From positions 4,323,001-4,387,000 of the forward strand of contig JARFIW010000999.1 of assembly GCA_036346225.1 (NCBI GenBank): DNA of 64,000 nt, written 5' to 3'. Source of the stretch: Platerodrilus igneus (Eukaryota; Arthropoda; Insecta; Coleoptera; Lycidae). The number at the start of each line of letters is the position of its first letter. Within the stretch, counting starts at the first letter, position 1. Below, piece by piece: positions 24,280 through 36,771 of the stretch. The notes under the pieces are model-generated. The model saw only the letters and a program-made list of their open reading frames with translations, was not told where the DNA came from and made no database searches. The position numbers and the translations under genes were made by a program.

Positions 24280-25700
24280 CTCTATTTTAATCTGATATCA
24301 CTAGGTCGAGATTTTCTTCTTTATACTCCAAGCCCAGGGTAATGTCAGATGGAAAACGGCTTTAGACAAAGAAAACTCTTAAGGGTTAAACGGCTAGTAG
24401 AGTGTTAGCTCTGGGTAGATCATGAGCATGGGTCATGGGTGGATAATCGACCAAAAATATTTTTAATAGGCGCCACCGTATTTTTTAATACAAGTGCCAA
24501 CAAAATTTAACTGTGTTTGTATAAGGGGAATGCGGAAACCACCACTATCATAGCCATAAAACTTGAATTTCACTCTTTAGCACACACTTACCAAAACCTC
24601 AACCACCAGATGTCAAACAGTTGACTCAGCTTTACCTGTGAACAAACAAAAACACCACATGGACACCATTTGTGTCCTCAAAAGCATATGCCCAAAAATA
24701 TAATAAGTGACTTTAAACATCTGTGAAATACTAAAGGATTCATTTTCATTACTCTGTCTTTTACTTAAGGAGGATTTGCTCTAGTTTTCTTTTCCTAATT
24801 TAAATGTTGAATAATAAAACGTCTTTCAAAAGAAACAAAAGGAATTCTATTTATATATAGAAATCTGATTATATACATGTGACTGCAATATATATGATTA
24901 CTATCTTGTCATAAATTTTTATAAAAAGAATTTTAGTGAAGTTTAACATTCAAAATAAATATGTATGAATGGATCATTTCTATAAAATTTAGTTTAAGCA
25001 AACATGTAATAAATTATTAGTTCATAACACATGAGTTTATTTTACCATAATCATTGAAGTACTTCATTGACCATTTACAACAAAGATTTGTCATAAAAAC
25101 AACGATTATAAAATGCAAATACTCAAATTTAACTATAATCTACCAAGAAAATACGCGAACTTCAGCACCAATAAAAAGCTTTTACATGACCTGAATGTTT
25201 TTAAGCAAAATGTGAAAATTAAATCAAGACTGCATCTGGCGTCTAGATTAGGAAACAGAATCTATACCATTTTTTTTTATCTGACATAAGTTGTCATTCT
25301 AAATATCTTAAAACACATTGAATGCGTGTACAAATAACTGACAAACTAGATATTTATTCGTTGTGTTACTAACTTTAAAAAACTACTTTATATTTTTGTT
25401 ACTCTAATAATCAACGTAGGAAATCTCATAATAATTTACTATACTTTCAAAGTTATGGAAAGTTTCAAACACTCACGTGTATCCAAATAAATTGCAGGTG
25501 CAAAATCATGACGTCAGCTGTTGTATTTTTCCAGCGTATTAATCATCAGTAAGTTTGAAGTATCAAGATTCTTTGTAGAATAAACCATTGCTATACTGCG
25601 TAGTTAAATAGATAGAACGAAACCATAACTGCTTGCTTTAAATTACTGCGACGAAAATTTATTATAATTTAACATTGAAAATTGTTGTTGTAGATATGTC
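24280..25700. repeat. Dispersed repeat R, copy 1 (inside mariner 1)
   Basis: Shares an ordered set of short blocks with 54390-54760 and 56410-56700: a CTGGGTAGA block, TAGGCGCCACC, and ACACCATTTGTGTCCT. Between blocks similarity is low. No coding capacity is seen. A long terminal repeat or old DNA-transposon remnant is possible. The 25720-25968 open frame downstream shows no family features. Confidence 0.45.
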
Positions 25701-26069
25701 CATAAGATATTGCATGTCTTAAATGATGTATATTATCGTTCCATGTTCTCAACTCAAGTTCTTCTTCTTGACTCCATTAGACGCCTCGTGTTTTAGTCGG
25801 GCCATCTTGACTTTATCTCTAGTCTACAAAAAACGACTTCACTCTTGGACGTTGGAAATAAAAGTGCCGATTATTAACTTGACAGCGCTTGGTAACAAGC
25901 CTCAGAATATATATCTTCTAGAATCTATATGTTATTATGAACATTATACTTTAATTTTTATTGGCTGAATATTTACGAATTAAATGCTTTAAAATTTATC
26001 TGTTTTATTATTAATTTATTAGGCTTGGTGTAACTAGGAAAAAAAATACGTTACAAAATTACTTAAATA

Positions 26070-27138
26070 CTACGGAACTTCAACGTATCTACCGTTCCTT
26101 TCTAAACAGGTGATTGTCCGTTGACTAAATTCATTTATGACATTTCTAACCACATCTGGACTTATAGCGTCACATGTATCTTTAATGATTCTTTCAAGAT
26201 GATCAACATCTTGAAATGGCCTCTGAAGATATACTTTTTCTTTTAAGTAGCCCCACAAAAAGAAGTCTAGAGGGGTTATGTCTGGCGACCTTGGTGGCCA
26301 AAGAAACTCCATGTCCCTTCTGATCACTTTACCATTAAAAGTATGAACGAGAAAATCCCTAATAGCTCTCTTACACTAATATGGTGCTCCATCCTGTTAG
26401 GTACCATATTTTTTCTCGTTCATCTAGCGGTAGTTCATCAAGAAAGTCTGACAACTGATTATTTAAAAATTGTAGGTATCTTTTTCCATTCATGTTATTT
26501 CGAAAAAATAATGGTCGATCAATTCTGTCTTTGTAAATGTCACACTATACATTAGTTTTAAATGAATATTGATCTCTGGTTTGGACATGGAAATTGGGAT
26601 TAACATCGCTTCACCATCGATAATTTTGCGAACTTACTGTACCATTACACGTAAACGTTGCTTCATCAGAGAACAGTACTTGTCGTGTCATAAATCTGTA
26701 ATTTTTCAATTCTCCTTGCATACGAGCACAAAATTCAAACCTTCGTACAATATCTCCTTCTTTTAGAGTATAGGTAAATTGGGGTTTGTATGGTTTAAAT
26801 TTATTTGACTTTAAAATTCGTGCAACTGTATTTTTACTTACATTTAATAAATTGGACCTTCTTCGAAGTGAACATTTTGGATTTTTCACAACCGATAGCA
26901 TCACAGCAGTTTCAATTTCTTCATTTCGAACTCATGGCCCATGTTTCTTTCTAAATTTATTTTCAACACTTTCAGAACTCGTGAAATTATTTATTACATA
27001 TCTGACCATTGTGAAATGTATTATTTTATCGGGGTGTCGGTTACTAAAGGTTTCTGCTGCCTCCCTACATGTTTTATAATTTTCTCCAACAATGAGAACA
27101 ATTTCAATTTTATTTTTAATACTCAATTTTACTGGCAT
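26070..27138 (-). pseudogene. Mariner 1 transposase, broken
   Basis: Reading minus from 27138: an N-terminal helix-turn-helix region (KLSIKNKIEIVLIVGENY), a second DNA-binding part (NLLNVSKNTVARILKS), the first catalytic Asp in VLFSDEATFT, the second in QDGAPY (about 26390), and the third in PPRSPDITPLDFFLWGYLK (about 26285). A stop follows QDGAPY and frameshifts lie near 26905-26930 and 26580. Spacing between the second and third Asp is 36 residues. The protein would have cut and joined DNA at TA sites; this copy cannot make it. Confidence 0.88.
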
Positions 27139-27650
27139 TTCTAATTATTGCAAACACACACTTATGTAACAATTGACATTTGTTGACAGTTCTTAGATAT
27201 TCCAAAGCACTCTATCAAGAACATGTGTAAAAAAAATGAGTAACATAAAATCAGGTGCTTATTATGAACGGGATTTTACTATGTTTCGTACTGCGCATTA
27301 ATTTAACAATTGCTCATGTGTTTATTGAATATCTTTTAATTTTTATCTACAAAGTGGGCATAATTTAATGCTATTTAATAAAAATTTAAATGAACATTTT
27401 GCTCTCCAATACAATGCGAGTGTATTTTACTATCACTTTAAATCATGATTTTGATTTTCCCTGTATTTCAGCCAATGTTTTAAAAATGTTGTACTTTATT
27501 ATGTATCTAGAAGTCATGCAGAGCTTTTTATCAAGAATAATTTTTTTTGTGAAATGTAAGATAAACTTTTTCTCCATTTGTATAAAACTTTTTGGGACAC
27601 ACTGTATATATATATATTTTAAAAATATATATATTTTACATATATATTAG

Positions 27651-27686
<36 letters not shown>

Positions 27687-27690
<4 letters not shown>

Positions 27691-29771
27691 AATGCTGTGA
27701 AACCACCAAAAAGCTATTAACTTAACTGATCCGTCGACTTTCTTCTGTTCATCGCCTCGGCTGCTCCCCTAGATAAACCTTCATCCTCATTCATAAAAAA
27801 AACAAACACATTCCTACCACAAACATCAACGTTAACTCTATTTACATCAATATTCACAATACATTAAAATTTCAAAATTAAAAATTCAGCATAAATTTCA
27901 GTATCAGAAAATTTCAAGATTTAAATTTGTTATCATTTTAATGTGCATCCAAAATTAAAGTCCTTGTAGGATGCCTACTAATTAATATAACAATATATGC
28001 AGACCTGAGTCTGAGTACAAAGGGAGCATCTACCACCCCTTTACGTTAATTAACCAGGTTCGTCTAATTGAGCTCAAAGACATACCCAAATTTTCATCAA
28101 GAACATAAATACTAAATACCCCTTTCTACTTAAACAAGCAAATTTCACCTTAAAATTAAAAATTTGTTGTTAGTACAACTTCATTACTGTCCATTTTAAG
28201 TAAATAAATTATAAAGTTATTCAACACACACGAAAACATCAAAGTTCAAACAAAATAGTATAATTTACCTGAAGGTTACTGCACTCGTAGCTTCAATGTA
28301 CATCGCCCCTTTTGTTAATCACACCATTCCAACTGGGTTATATTTACGGCTTCTGATTCTCAACGCCTTTAAAATTTTCTCCACCACCATTCATCTAAAG
28401 TTGTTTCAGGGCTTTTCCGGAACTCATCTGTGTATATCTGAACCTTGTTTTGTGGATCCAGACACGTTTTTGAACCATTTAATTATTAACACCCCCGAAA
28501 AATAGCAAAGAAATTCATACTTCTTTCACAAATATACGCCAAAACTGCCTACTTTTGTGTATTCATTTGTCGTTGCAAATTAGACTAATTGGTACAGTGA
28601 TACTCGACTTTATTACCTTGTATCTTCTTTTCTAAGTGCACTAAAGTATATTCATTGTAGCACGTAACGAACAAACTGTTTTTAAATCACCAAAATATAC
28701 GAGCAAACTGTTTAAATTATTCTATCAAACTCGGAAAACTAAAAAGCACTGTTTAACGCATTGAATCAATTCGAAAATCTAAGAGAGCTTGTTCATATTC
28801 ACCTGGATATATATAGCGGTTAGCCCGTCTGTCGGTCTTGTCCCCAAAACGGACAATTCTTCAGAATTTCGCATGCTAGGTTCCCATTCCGCAGGCCGGC
28901 ATGCGATTTTTACGAAATTTGCACTCGCCCCAGTTAAACCTCAGACATTTCGACACGGCTCGCAACGTCTGGAAATAACTAACTAAATTTTATACAGAAA
29001 TGTTATTTTTACCTCTCAATTTTGCCTTTTATTTTCAACCAATCGCAACCCCGTGACGTTGCTCCACTCACGCCTTTTACTATATGTGTCTCGGTCTTGC
29101 GCATATTATCTGTCTCTATCTACCCTGTTCTTATTGGTGCAAATTGATATTCTTTATTATCGATTATTTCAGTCCATGTGGACTGTGAAATAACCCACCT
29201 TTAGCATTTCCAGTAACTATTAAGCTACGGTTTCTCCAAGATTCTCTATAACCATTCATTATCTGCAAAATTTACGCAGAATGAGCTTTTTTAAAAATAC
29301 ACAGGTGTTCAAACATAATACTTTTAAATAACACTTCTACGATTTGCATTTTATTGGGTTTTTACAAGTTTTTATAGATATTATATGTTACTAATGGTTC
29401 AATTAACTCCAATTAAAATAATACCCTTTAATTTTTAGTGACTCCTAATCAAATATTAATTATTATCTGTACATTTTGTTTAATACCGGTTACTTAAAAT
29501 TGAGTTAATTAATATAAATTTTGCACGTAATTTTCTATTTGTTTCTTTACTAGGAAAAATTAAATTACACGCAGAGCTTTTTAATACTGCTTCCTTTTTT
29601 TTATAGCAAGCGTCTTGTACATAATTTAACTCCCTTATTTTTAATGAAACGAATCAATTTTTATGCTTCACGGTTTTTTTTAATAACGCGTACCTTTTCC
29701 CAAAGCTTCTACACGGTGATTAAAATTATTTGATGTGATTATTTAATTTTCTACCCTGGTCTAAATATGAG

Positions 29772-29772
<1 letters not shown>
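27687..29772 (-). mobile_element. Unclassified repeat Y, copy B (inverted relative to copy A)
   Basis: Reverse complement of 7758-9881 with scattered substitutions and a roughly 50-bp difference near 27695. It is bounded by AT arrays on both sides, inside element X. The TATA motif is kept at about 28808-28815. No coding capacity. Confidence 0.6.
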
Positions 29773-29818
<46 letters not shown>

Positions 29819-29849
29819 TATTTATTATAGACACAAACGCCGCCTCATA

Positions 29850-31025
29850 GTTGTACCTTCTCAATCATATTTACATAGACTGCATATGAAGAATTCCAGA
29901 CTATGCTACAATACTCCAATTTCGACCTAACGTAGGCAAAAAATAATATTTTTAGAGTATCAATAGTGAGGTGTCTACCCATCCTAATAACAAAACCCAG
30001 CGATTTATGTGCAGCCCTAATAGTGTTGAGGATATGCAAATTAAATGTTAACTTGGCATCAAACAGTACACCAAGATCAAAAACACTATCGGTGATTTGA
30101 AGTACTAAACCTTCAATTCTATAAGGGAATTTAATTATATTATGCTTTCTAGAATAATTCGAAACAGAACATTTATCAGGATTAATTGAGAGGTTGTTTG
30201 TAATACACCAGAAATATAGATTATTTAGATTCTGCTGCAGTTTAGAGCAATCTTCTATTTGACTTATCGTGTTGAATAATTTTATGTCATCTGCATAGAT
30301 TAAACATTCACAATCAATATCAACAACAACATCATTGATGAAAATGATAAAGTAGGGACCAAGGACAGAGCCTTGTGGAACTCCAGAGGTAGCAATAAAG
30401 TGTTTGGAATGAGAGCCTAAATAATCGACATAAAGTCTTCTATTATTTAAATAAGAGGAGAAAAAGGTCAGTAGCTGAGGTGTAAAACCCATGTAAGACA
30501 GTTTCCGAAGTAACAGATTGTGATCTAGCCGATCAAATGCCTTTGACAAATCTGTATATATCACGTCTACCTGCATTCCCTCATCTAAAGATTTAGAAAG
30601 ATATTGTGCCATACTGTTTAAATTAGTTGCAGTAGATCTACCAGAAACAAAGCCGTGTTGTTGCAGACATATTTTTGAATGTGAGTGAAAGTAGATATAA
30701 TCATAAAGAACAAATTCAAATATTTTACTGAAGTTATTAAAGATGACAACAGGGCGATAATTTATTATACAGGATCTGTCCCCTTTTTTATAGATAGGTC
30801 GTACTTTAGAAGATTTCCAGATATTAGGAAATTGAGAATATTTGAGAGAGAGATTAAAAAGAAAGGTTAAGGGTTTGATAAGTTGAAACTTGCAATATTT
30901 AATCACAAGAGAGGGTAAGTTGTCTGGACCTGCAGTATATTTAGATTTTAATTTGTCAATAGCTTTGAGTACATCCTGTTCCTCTACCACAAGTACACCA
31001 ATACTGGAATAAGAGGGATATTATC
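29850..31025 (-). CDS. Non-LTR retrotransposon reverse transcriptase (5'-truncated; 3' end displaced by element X)
   Basis: The minus-strand frame is open for about 390 codons. It has the RT blocks in order: AIDKLKSKYTAGPDNLPS, VRPIYKKGDRSCIINYRPV, AFDRLDHNLLLRKL, SGVPQGSVLGPYFI (about residue 200) and the catalytic CLIYADDIKLF (about residue 230), then thumb-region FVIRMGRHLTIDTLKILFFAY and EYCSIVWNSS. This fits Jockey/CR1-type enzymes that copy element RNA at a nicked target. The endonuclease and ORF1 are missing, as in a 5'-truncated insertion. At 29855 the frame runs into X after IEKVQ; the following residues are encoded at 22239-21850 and 5835-5456. The catalytic core itself has no stops. 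Confidence 0.88.
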
Positions 31026-32984
31026 AATAATAATGATATAAATTATAATGGTAAAAATTATGATGGTCAAAATTATAATTGGAAAAACAATAATGGTAAA
31101 AATTATAATGGCTACAATTATATTAGTAGATTAATAAATAAGGCAAGAAATATTTTAACAAAATATAAAGCGATTGACGTGTTTACAGCCAATTAAATAC
31201 ATTTACATTTTTATTTGACTGTTATTAGCACAAAGCTACATTACGGTAGTTAATTGCGTGTTTGCATAGAGAACGTACTAGGATTCACAGAAATTCCAAA
31301 CGAAACAATAGTATGCTATTGAACGAGATGGTTATAATAGCCATTACTCATTCAGAAGGTTTGCGCAGTAAATCCGCTAGAAAGAGCGGCGCAATCCGAA
31401 TAAATAGTGGCCATAACCTGTGAATGGAATGCCATACTTTTCTCACGGCTACATAAATCTTCATTAACAAATATTTTCTAAATGTTTAAGCAATATCACG
31501 TGCACTGACAAATTTATTTGTCAAAGTGTTAGCTTACATAGTATGGCACGAAAATTATACCTTACGCTTTATGAAATTTGGGGGGTCTGTACTAATTCGT
31601 CAGAGGTGTTGGAATATGATCATAACCCACGACTTTTATGTTCCTGATTGGTTAAAGGTGTTGGATTATGAATTCATATACACGTACAGAATAATGGGTA
31701 CTATTATTAGCCTATTCTTAAATGCGCATTACTGGATAGTCGTGGGAAAAAGAACTTATTACAGGAATTAACAGGTGATTGTTCCACTATATACTTTATA
31801 ATGCACTACTCCCACACAAGTACTTATTGATCAGGTAGTCAGGACGGGAATACTATCATGGCGCGCTTCTAACAATTTGTAAACCTTGACCCTGTAACAT
31901 GTAAAAATTCCGAACTGAATTATTTGTCAACATTACTGCTACAAACCCGTTAATTTAGTATTTATTCAATAACGTTTTACCCAGCATGAATTCCAGTACT
32001 CTTGTATATTTAGTAAACCAATAAAATTAATGCATTTTATTACTACAGCTGATCACACTATTACAAACTTTGCGCGTGCTCCTTACTCGTGTTGCGATGT
32101 CTGGGATATTTGGGTTGTTCGTCGACTTGTGCCACATACTCACTTTTTGTCTTCTTGTCAAACCGAAAGGTCGCTTGACCTGTTAATTAAACAGGCGAGA
32201 TGATACAGGAAATTAAGTTTCCCTGGCGTAAACGCCGAAATAAGTGAAACAGTCTTAATTTAGTTATCTAAGACAACCAAGACCTGAAGTAATTTGATCT
32301 TTACAATGTGCAACTTTCGTAATCTTCAAAATTTTAATGAAATATTAAAATTATTCTACTTGGTTGATGTGTAAATAAAATTTATCAGCATGGAAATTCA
32401 TTTTGTACAAAAATTGTAAGCAGATTTGTTGGAAAGTGCCGACACATGACAGAATGGTGACGTCGCATTAAGTGCTGACAAGAAGGTTAGGTCGTTAACG
32501 CCGATGGATAAGCCCATTTGAATTCCTGAAATTTTTGCTGCATGTGATGTATTTTATTCCGTATACACATATATGAATTTACGTAATATTTAATTGTTTA
32601 GTTGTAAATTATCTTATGCTCTATATATGCCAACACTTTGCCGTACAGATAATTTAGTAGCATATTTGTTAATAGAAAGAAGTTTAACTTTTTAAGAGCA
32701 TAATATTTAAAATATATAGAATGATTTTATTTCATTAATCTCGTGTTCAAAATTTAGAAATCATTTATTGTCAAACTATGCATAAAAAGATAATAGGTTA
32801 CATCAATCATAGTAACATGTTGTTTGCGGCATATGTTTAACTAAATATTATTTCTTATCTTGTTTACCGAAACCTTATTTCAAGATGTCAATTTGTGTGC
32901 CTTCATTCCAACAAATGAAATTTTATTTGAGATTAATTAACAAATACATTATTGCATAATAAAAATTTGAATCTCTTGTACAGT
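31026..32984. other. Unclassified stretch with an Asn-rich frame remnant and an imperfect hairpin
   Basis: At 31022-31194 a plus-strand frame of about 55 codons reads Asn/Tyr/Gly repeats (NYNGKNYDGQNYN) and ends KAIDVFTAN. It could be the tail of a Gag-like protein, but it is repetitive. At about 31328-31430 an imperfect inverted repeat (GGTTATAATAGCC against GGCCATAACC) could be a small hairpin element. The frame at 31526-31771 matches no family I recognise. The rest is featureless AT-rich sequence. Confidence 0.3.
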
Positions 32985-33660
32985 CTCTCGTAGCGCTACT
33001 CCGGACTACTAACTATAAATAAATATTGAGTAACGTAGTAATTATATTCATAAGAATTTATTTTGTTTAGTTGCATTATTATGTACATAATTGTTTAATA
33101 TGAATCCATTTTTTCTTTAGCTCATTATTTTATGACTATTTAATTTCTCTCAAAGATTTTATGACCGTTAAAGGAATTCATATAACGATTCAGTGATAGG
33201 TATTTGAAACAAAATTAAGGACTTTGTGTAGTTACAGAATTACTAGATAGATAGATAGATAGATCTTTGTTAGTTGTAATTATGTTTCAGAGCCATCCTA
33301 GAACTTCGTCACAGCAGTAAGAAAGTAAGTAACGTATAGGTGCTATTAAACTTAATTCCTAAAGAAGTTAGATAACTTTTAGGTTTTCAAATTTTTCCTT
33401 TAAGCAAATTGATTTAGTCGGTTGCTTTATAAAAAATTTAGGTGGCGTCCATTATCTTATTTTTTTAACTTTAAATAAACCCACTGACCCAATCTCATGC
33501 GACCGTGGGTTAATAACTCAGTTAGCTAAAAGTCATAAGAGTTTTCTTTTTTAAAAGCCGCTTGTCATCCAACCTTATCCTGGGTTTGTTACAATTTATA
33601 AGAATTCTTGATAGGTATAGAAAAACTTTATAAAAATCAACCACGATTTTTATTACGTTA
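32985..33660. repeat. Dispersed repeat S, copy 1
   Basis: Similar in order to 51600-51816 plus 53131-53640, best over 33400-33590 (GGTGGCGTCCATTATCTT, AATCTCATGC, GTTAGCTAAAAGTC). Contains an (AGAT)5 microsatellite (33245-33264). A splice-acceptor-like TTATGTTTCAG (ending 33290) and a donor GTAAGTAACG (from 33325) bracket 34 bp. Copy 2 has the same arrangement with 44 bp. No open frame supports a protein. Confidence 0.6.
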
Positions 33661-35188
33661 CAATCCTTCTTCATTGGTCCTCCTGATTAGCTGTGAAGGC
33701 GACATATATCTATTACGAACAATGGGAAATTGTGCTTAACATTTTTTCCACGATATGAGAACGGTTACTACGTACACACAAAAGGTTATTAACAAAAGCC
33801 TAATTTCTAAAACTAGTTTACACAATTGAGTGTAATACACCTAAATTAATACACAAAATTCCCCTACAATTAACTATTTTCCAAAATACTTTGTGGAGGT
33901 TTTTTTAACGCTTTACAATTGCGGCAAAGCTCCAAAAAAAACATAAAAGGAGAAAAATCCAAGTGTACCAGAGTTCATATGCACGGTATACTTATTTAGG
34001 TGCTACATGGTTTTTAAACTATAGCAATTGTGATGTATTGGAGACACCTTCAAGATATTCCCGTTGACATGACCTGTCAATTATTATTATACTGTAATAA
34101 ATGATTCAAGCAACGTGTTATTATTAATCAATCATCATCCTTATTTTACCATTAACTATCACAGAATGTATATTACGTAACGATTCACATAAGTCCTTTC
34201 CCGAGTATTTTACATAGCCGTGGTGCTATATTACAATAATGATACCAAGAAACGGAATAAATAGACACCCGATCATTAGATTACTTCATCTAGGCGCGAA
34301 AAAGCCTTACTTGTCGCCGCACCGTTCACATAAACTATACACTTCAAATATATAATTAATTTTTACTAGAACAATCTGAATACAAAATCAACTTCTTTTA
34401 CACATTGCATATTAACGCATACAAATTTTTTTAAAATACCATCAAAATACGCTTTTAACTCAAACAAATTAAAGCACTAGCTTACTGGTAAAAGTTAAAG
34501 CAAAATATGTTGCAACAATAAAACTTTATATTCACAAATCAATCGGTGATTCCGCACTAACGATAGATTCCTTATTCCAATCCTACCTAAATACAAAGCT
34601 AAGAGGCAGGTGAGGTTCTTTTCATTTACACTATAGTTAAATACGGGTTACCAAAGGCTAGAAGCATCAATTGGATAAGGTAAAATTTCAAAGGTATCTT
34701 TAAAAAGAAAGATAATTAAACACTTTATGATTTCCGCCATCAATTAGATAAGGTAAGATCTCAAAGATAATTTCAAAGAGAGAAATAAATACACAATCAT
34801 TCATGGTTTGGAATATTAATTTGACAAGGTAAAATCTTCACGATAATTTTAAAAAGAAACTATCTATGGTCTAGCCTAACAATTAGGTAAGATAAGATTT
34901 CAAAGAGAAAAATAACAGATAGCAATTCATATAGTTAGGCGGCCTTACTCTTGGCAAGGCACACCGCGCCTCCTATATATAGATAAAATAAAGAGGCTCT
35001 CAAAGGAGTAAAGTGATCCTGTAGGATCCTAAAAGGGGATTTTTTCTCATGCCCTTTAGAAAGAGAGATTCTGACAAGAGGAACCCGTTAATAAGTAGTG
35101 CATAAAAGACCTGATATGAAAATGAGTGAATAAGAGAGGATAAGCTCCCCCCCCCCTGCATTTGACTTTCCGATGCTCGGCCCAAATG
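33661..35188. other. No gene recognised
   Basis: AT-rich sequence with several loosely repeated AGATAAGGTAAGAT-like segments near 34670-34900, each followed by TTCAAAG. They look like a degenerate tandem repeat of about 60-90 bp. I see no coding signal or mobile-element end. Confidence 0.4.
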
Positions 35189-35404
35189 TATTACATTGGT
35201 CAAGAATTGAGTTTTTTACCTGAAAATTCTGAATTATGCCAAATCCTCGCTATTCTGTGCCTGACAACACTCATCTCTCATCCGAACGAGGACGTATCTT
35301 TTCTGAAAAATGCTCGCCTAACACTTTTCAAAAGATTTATGTTGGGAATCAAACCCAGCACCTTGAGATCAGCAGTCATGCGGAAACCTGTCTGATACAC
35401 GGAG
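35189..35404 (-). mobile_element. tRNA-derived SINE, diverged copy
   Basis: Homologous to 39185-39488 over most of its length, in the same orientation, but about 90 bp shorter internally. The B-box region on the minus strand reads GGGTTTGATTCCC, one change from the consensus GGTTCGANTCC core. The body shares GTTAGGCGAGCATTTTTCAG on the minus strand. Confidence 0.7.
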
Positions 35405-36067
35405 CCGACGAGAAAATAATTCCGCAGGCCAAATCGAAAACAAATTGCACTGTCGACGGCCTAGCAGAAATCCCAACAAAAGACAACGACGATATAAGGT
35501 CAGACGAAGGTTCCCATTCACACGGCCCAATGTCGTGAGGTACCAACCTTCTAAACTATACAGCTGCTTAGATAGTACAGGAAGAAAAATAGAAAAATAA
35601 AAGGATAGAAGAGGGAGGTGAGGTGCTTGGAGCTTCATAGCAACCAGGTGGAAGAGATAAGAAGAATGGTTTGCATTGAGCAAAAACGATAGAGAAAAGT
35701 TGAACAGTAAAGCACATCTCAACCAGCCAAAATGTAGTCAAAATCCAAAAATGGGAGAAAACCGTTCTTATGTGACGGACGGTTGTCTCAGGATAAAGAC
35801 AGGTCTATCGGAGAAAAAGCAGATGTAAGGGATACGAAGAAGATAAAGAGTAGAAAATCCCTGTTAAAACAGATCGATCTGAAGAACCACCTGGAAGATA
35901 GCGACAAAATAAGCACTATACTAACACGTCGTTGATCAAAAAATAACTAGACTCCAGATGAAACCTAGACAAACATCCACTGCGATAAGAAAATTACACA
36001 CAAAGTTATTTAAATATCCCTCGGGTAATTTCAAAAACAATGGTTACCGTAGTCACTGTAGAGGTGA
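35405..36067. other. Probable downstream BEL/Pao sequence, not readable
   Basis: Lies downstream of the BEL-1 integrase remnant on the minus strand, where the integrase C-terminus and 3' LTR would be. The minus frame at 35369-35722 partly overlaps the SINE and shows no domain. Confidence 0.3.
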
Positions 36068-36560
36068 TCACTGGCTACGCCTGGCAATAAATCGGTGTAG
36101 AGCTACTAGAAAGGCGTTGGTTGACAAAACAGAAACTAATTGATGGAGTGTCTTGGTAGCCATGCATACGAAGAGACATAAATATGCTTTCAACATTTTA
36201 GTTCCCGTGTACTCGTGATATGATAGTAGAGAAAGGTCCTCAAAATCAACGCCCGTTAAAAACGGTTTGGCTTGAGTGGCTCGGCAGGGAGGAAGGTGCT
36301 CATAGGATTTTGCGATGCGTAGGATGTCTTCCAACAAGCCATATACAGACTCAAAACTCGGCGATTGGACGATAAAATCAACCATTTGAACACCAGCATG
36401 TATTGAAATACAAATCCGCAAAGCGACTTTTACGAGATAAAAGAGCGGGCCATTTCCTATCGGAGGTTAAGGGTGCGTGAGATAGGCGACCACCAACCCG
36501 TAAGATTCCCTCTCTAATAAAGCAAGGCAATTTGCGAAAATCTTTTTTAGAACTAATCAA
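36068..36560 (-). pseudogene. BEL/Pao integrase remnant (BEL-1)
   Basis: Two overlapping minus frames give FIREGILRVGGRLSHAPL, the region before the zinc-binding domain, and then TGVDFEDLSLL (first catalytic Asp), MLKAYLCLFVCMATKTLH and TNAFLVALHRFIARR. These are conserved blocks of BEL/Pao integrase, which inserts cDNA. The frameshift between the frames and the loss of the following Asp-containing block show it is dead. Confidence 0.82.
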
Positions 36561-36771
36561 AAATGGATGGTGTCCAACTCAAAAAAAGTGTGTCGAGTAT
36601 ATTTAATCAGAGGGTTCAAAGCACTATGGAGCTCAAAAAAGAACAAAAATCCAGTGTATCTTAATAACGGATTTTGTAAGTGGAGAATCCAAGCGGCAAT
36701 GCAAGTGATATATTGAAAAGATGAATGACTTTCCAAAATTGTTTCAATCGAAGAAGGGGATGCGACAGCGG

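Larger units (their letters stand above)
23794..27604 (-). mobile_element. Mariner/IS630-type element 1
   Basis: Begins CAGTGTGTCCCAAAAAG and ends in its inverse, with TA on each side (23792-23793 and 27605-27606) inside an AT run. The terminal inverted repeats are 257 bp each (23794-24050 and 27348-27604) and appear identical. The transposase is on the minus strand at 26070-27138. At 3.8 kb it is longer than usual because about 2 kb of unrelated repeat (R1) lies between the left repeat and the transposase end. Confidence 0.9.
22240..29849. mobile_element. Foldback element X with 5S rRNA core, copy B, with both ends and nested insertions
   Basis: Terminal inverted repeats of 36 bp (22240-22275 and 29814-29849) differ at one base. 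They are flanked by the 6-bp target duplication GTTGTA (22234-22239 and 29850-29855). X interrupts the ORF2 of an antisense non-LTR element. Inside, in order: AT block, palindrome with 5S core (22556-23775), mariner 23794-27604, AT block, repeat Y (27687-29772), AT block, right end. Without the mariner and Y it would be about 1.7 kb: ends, AT arrays, palindrome. It has no transposase, so mobility must come in trans. Polinton/Maverick and Dada elements make about 6-bp duplications, but the ends do not let me assign a superfamily. Confidence 0.82.

Noticed and set aside
31526..31771. 81-residue frame
   Set aside because: No family features and no supporting neighbours; likely chance.
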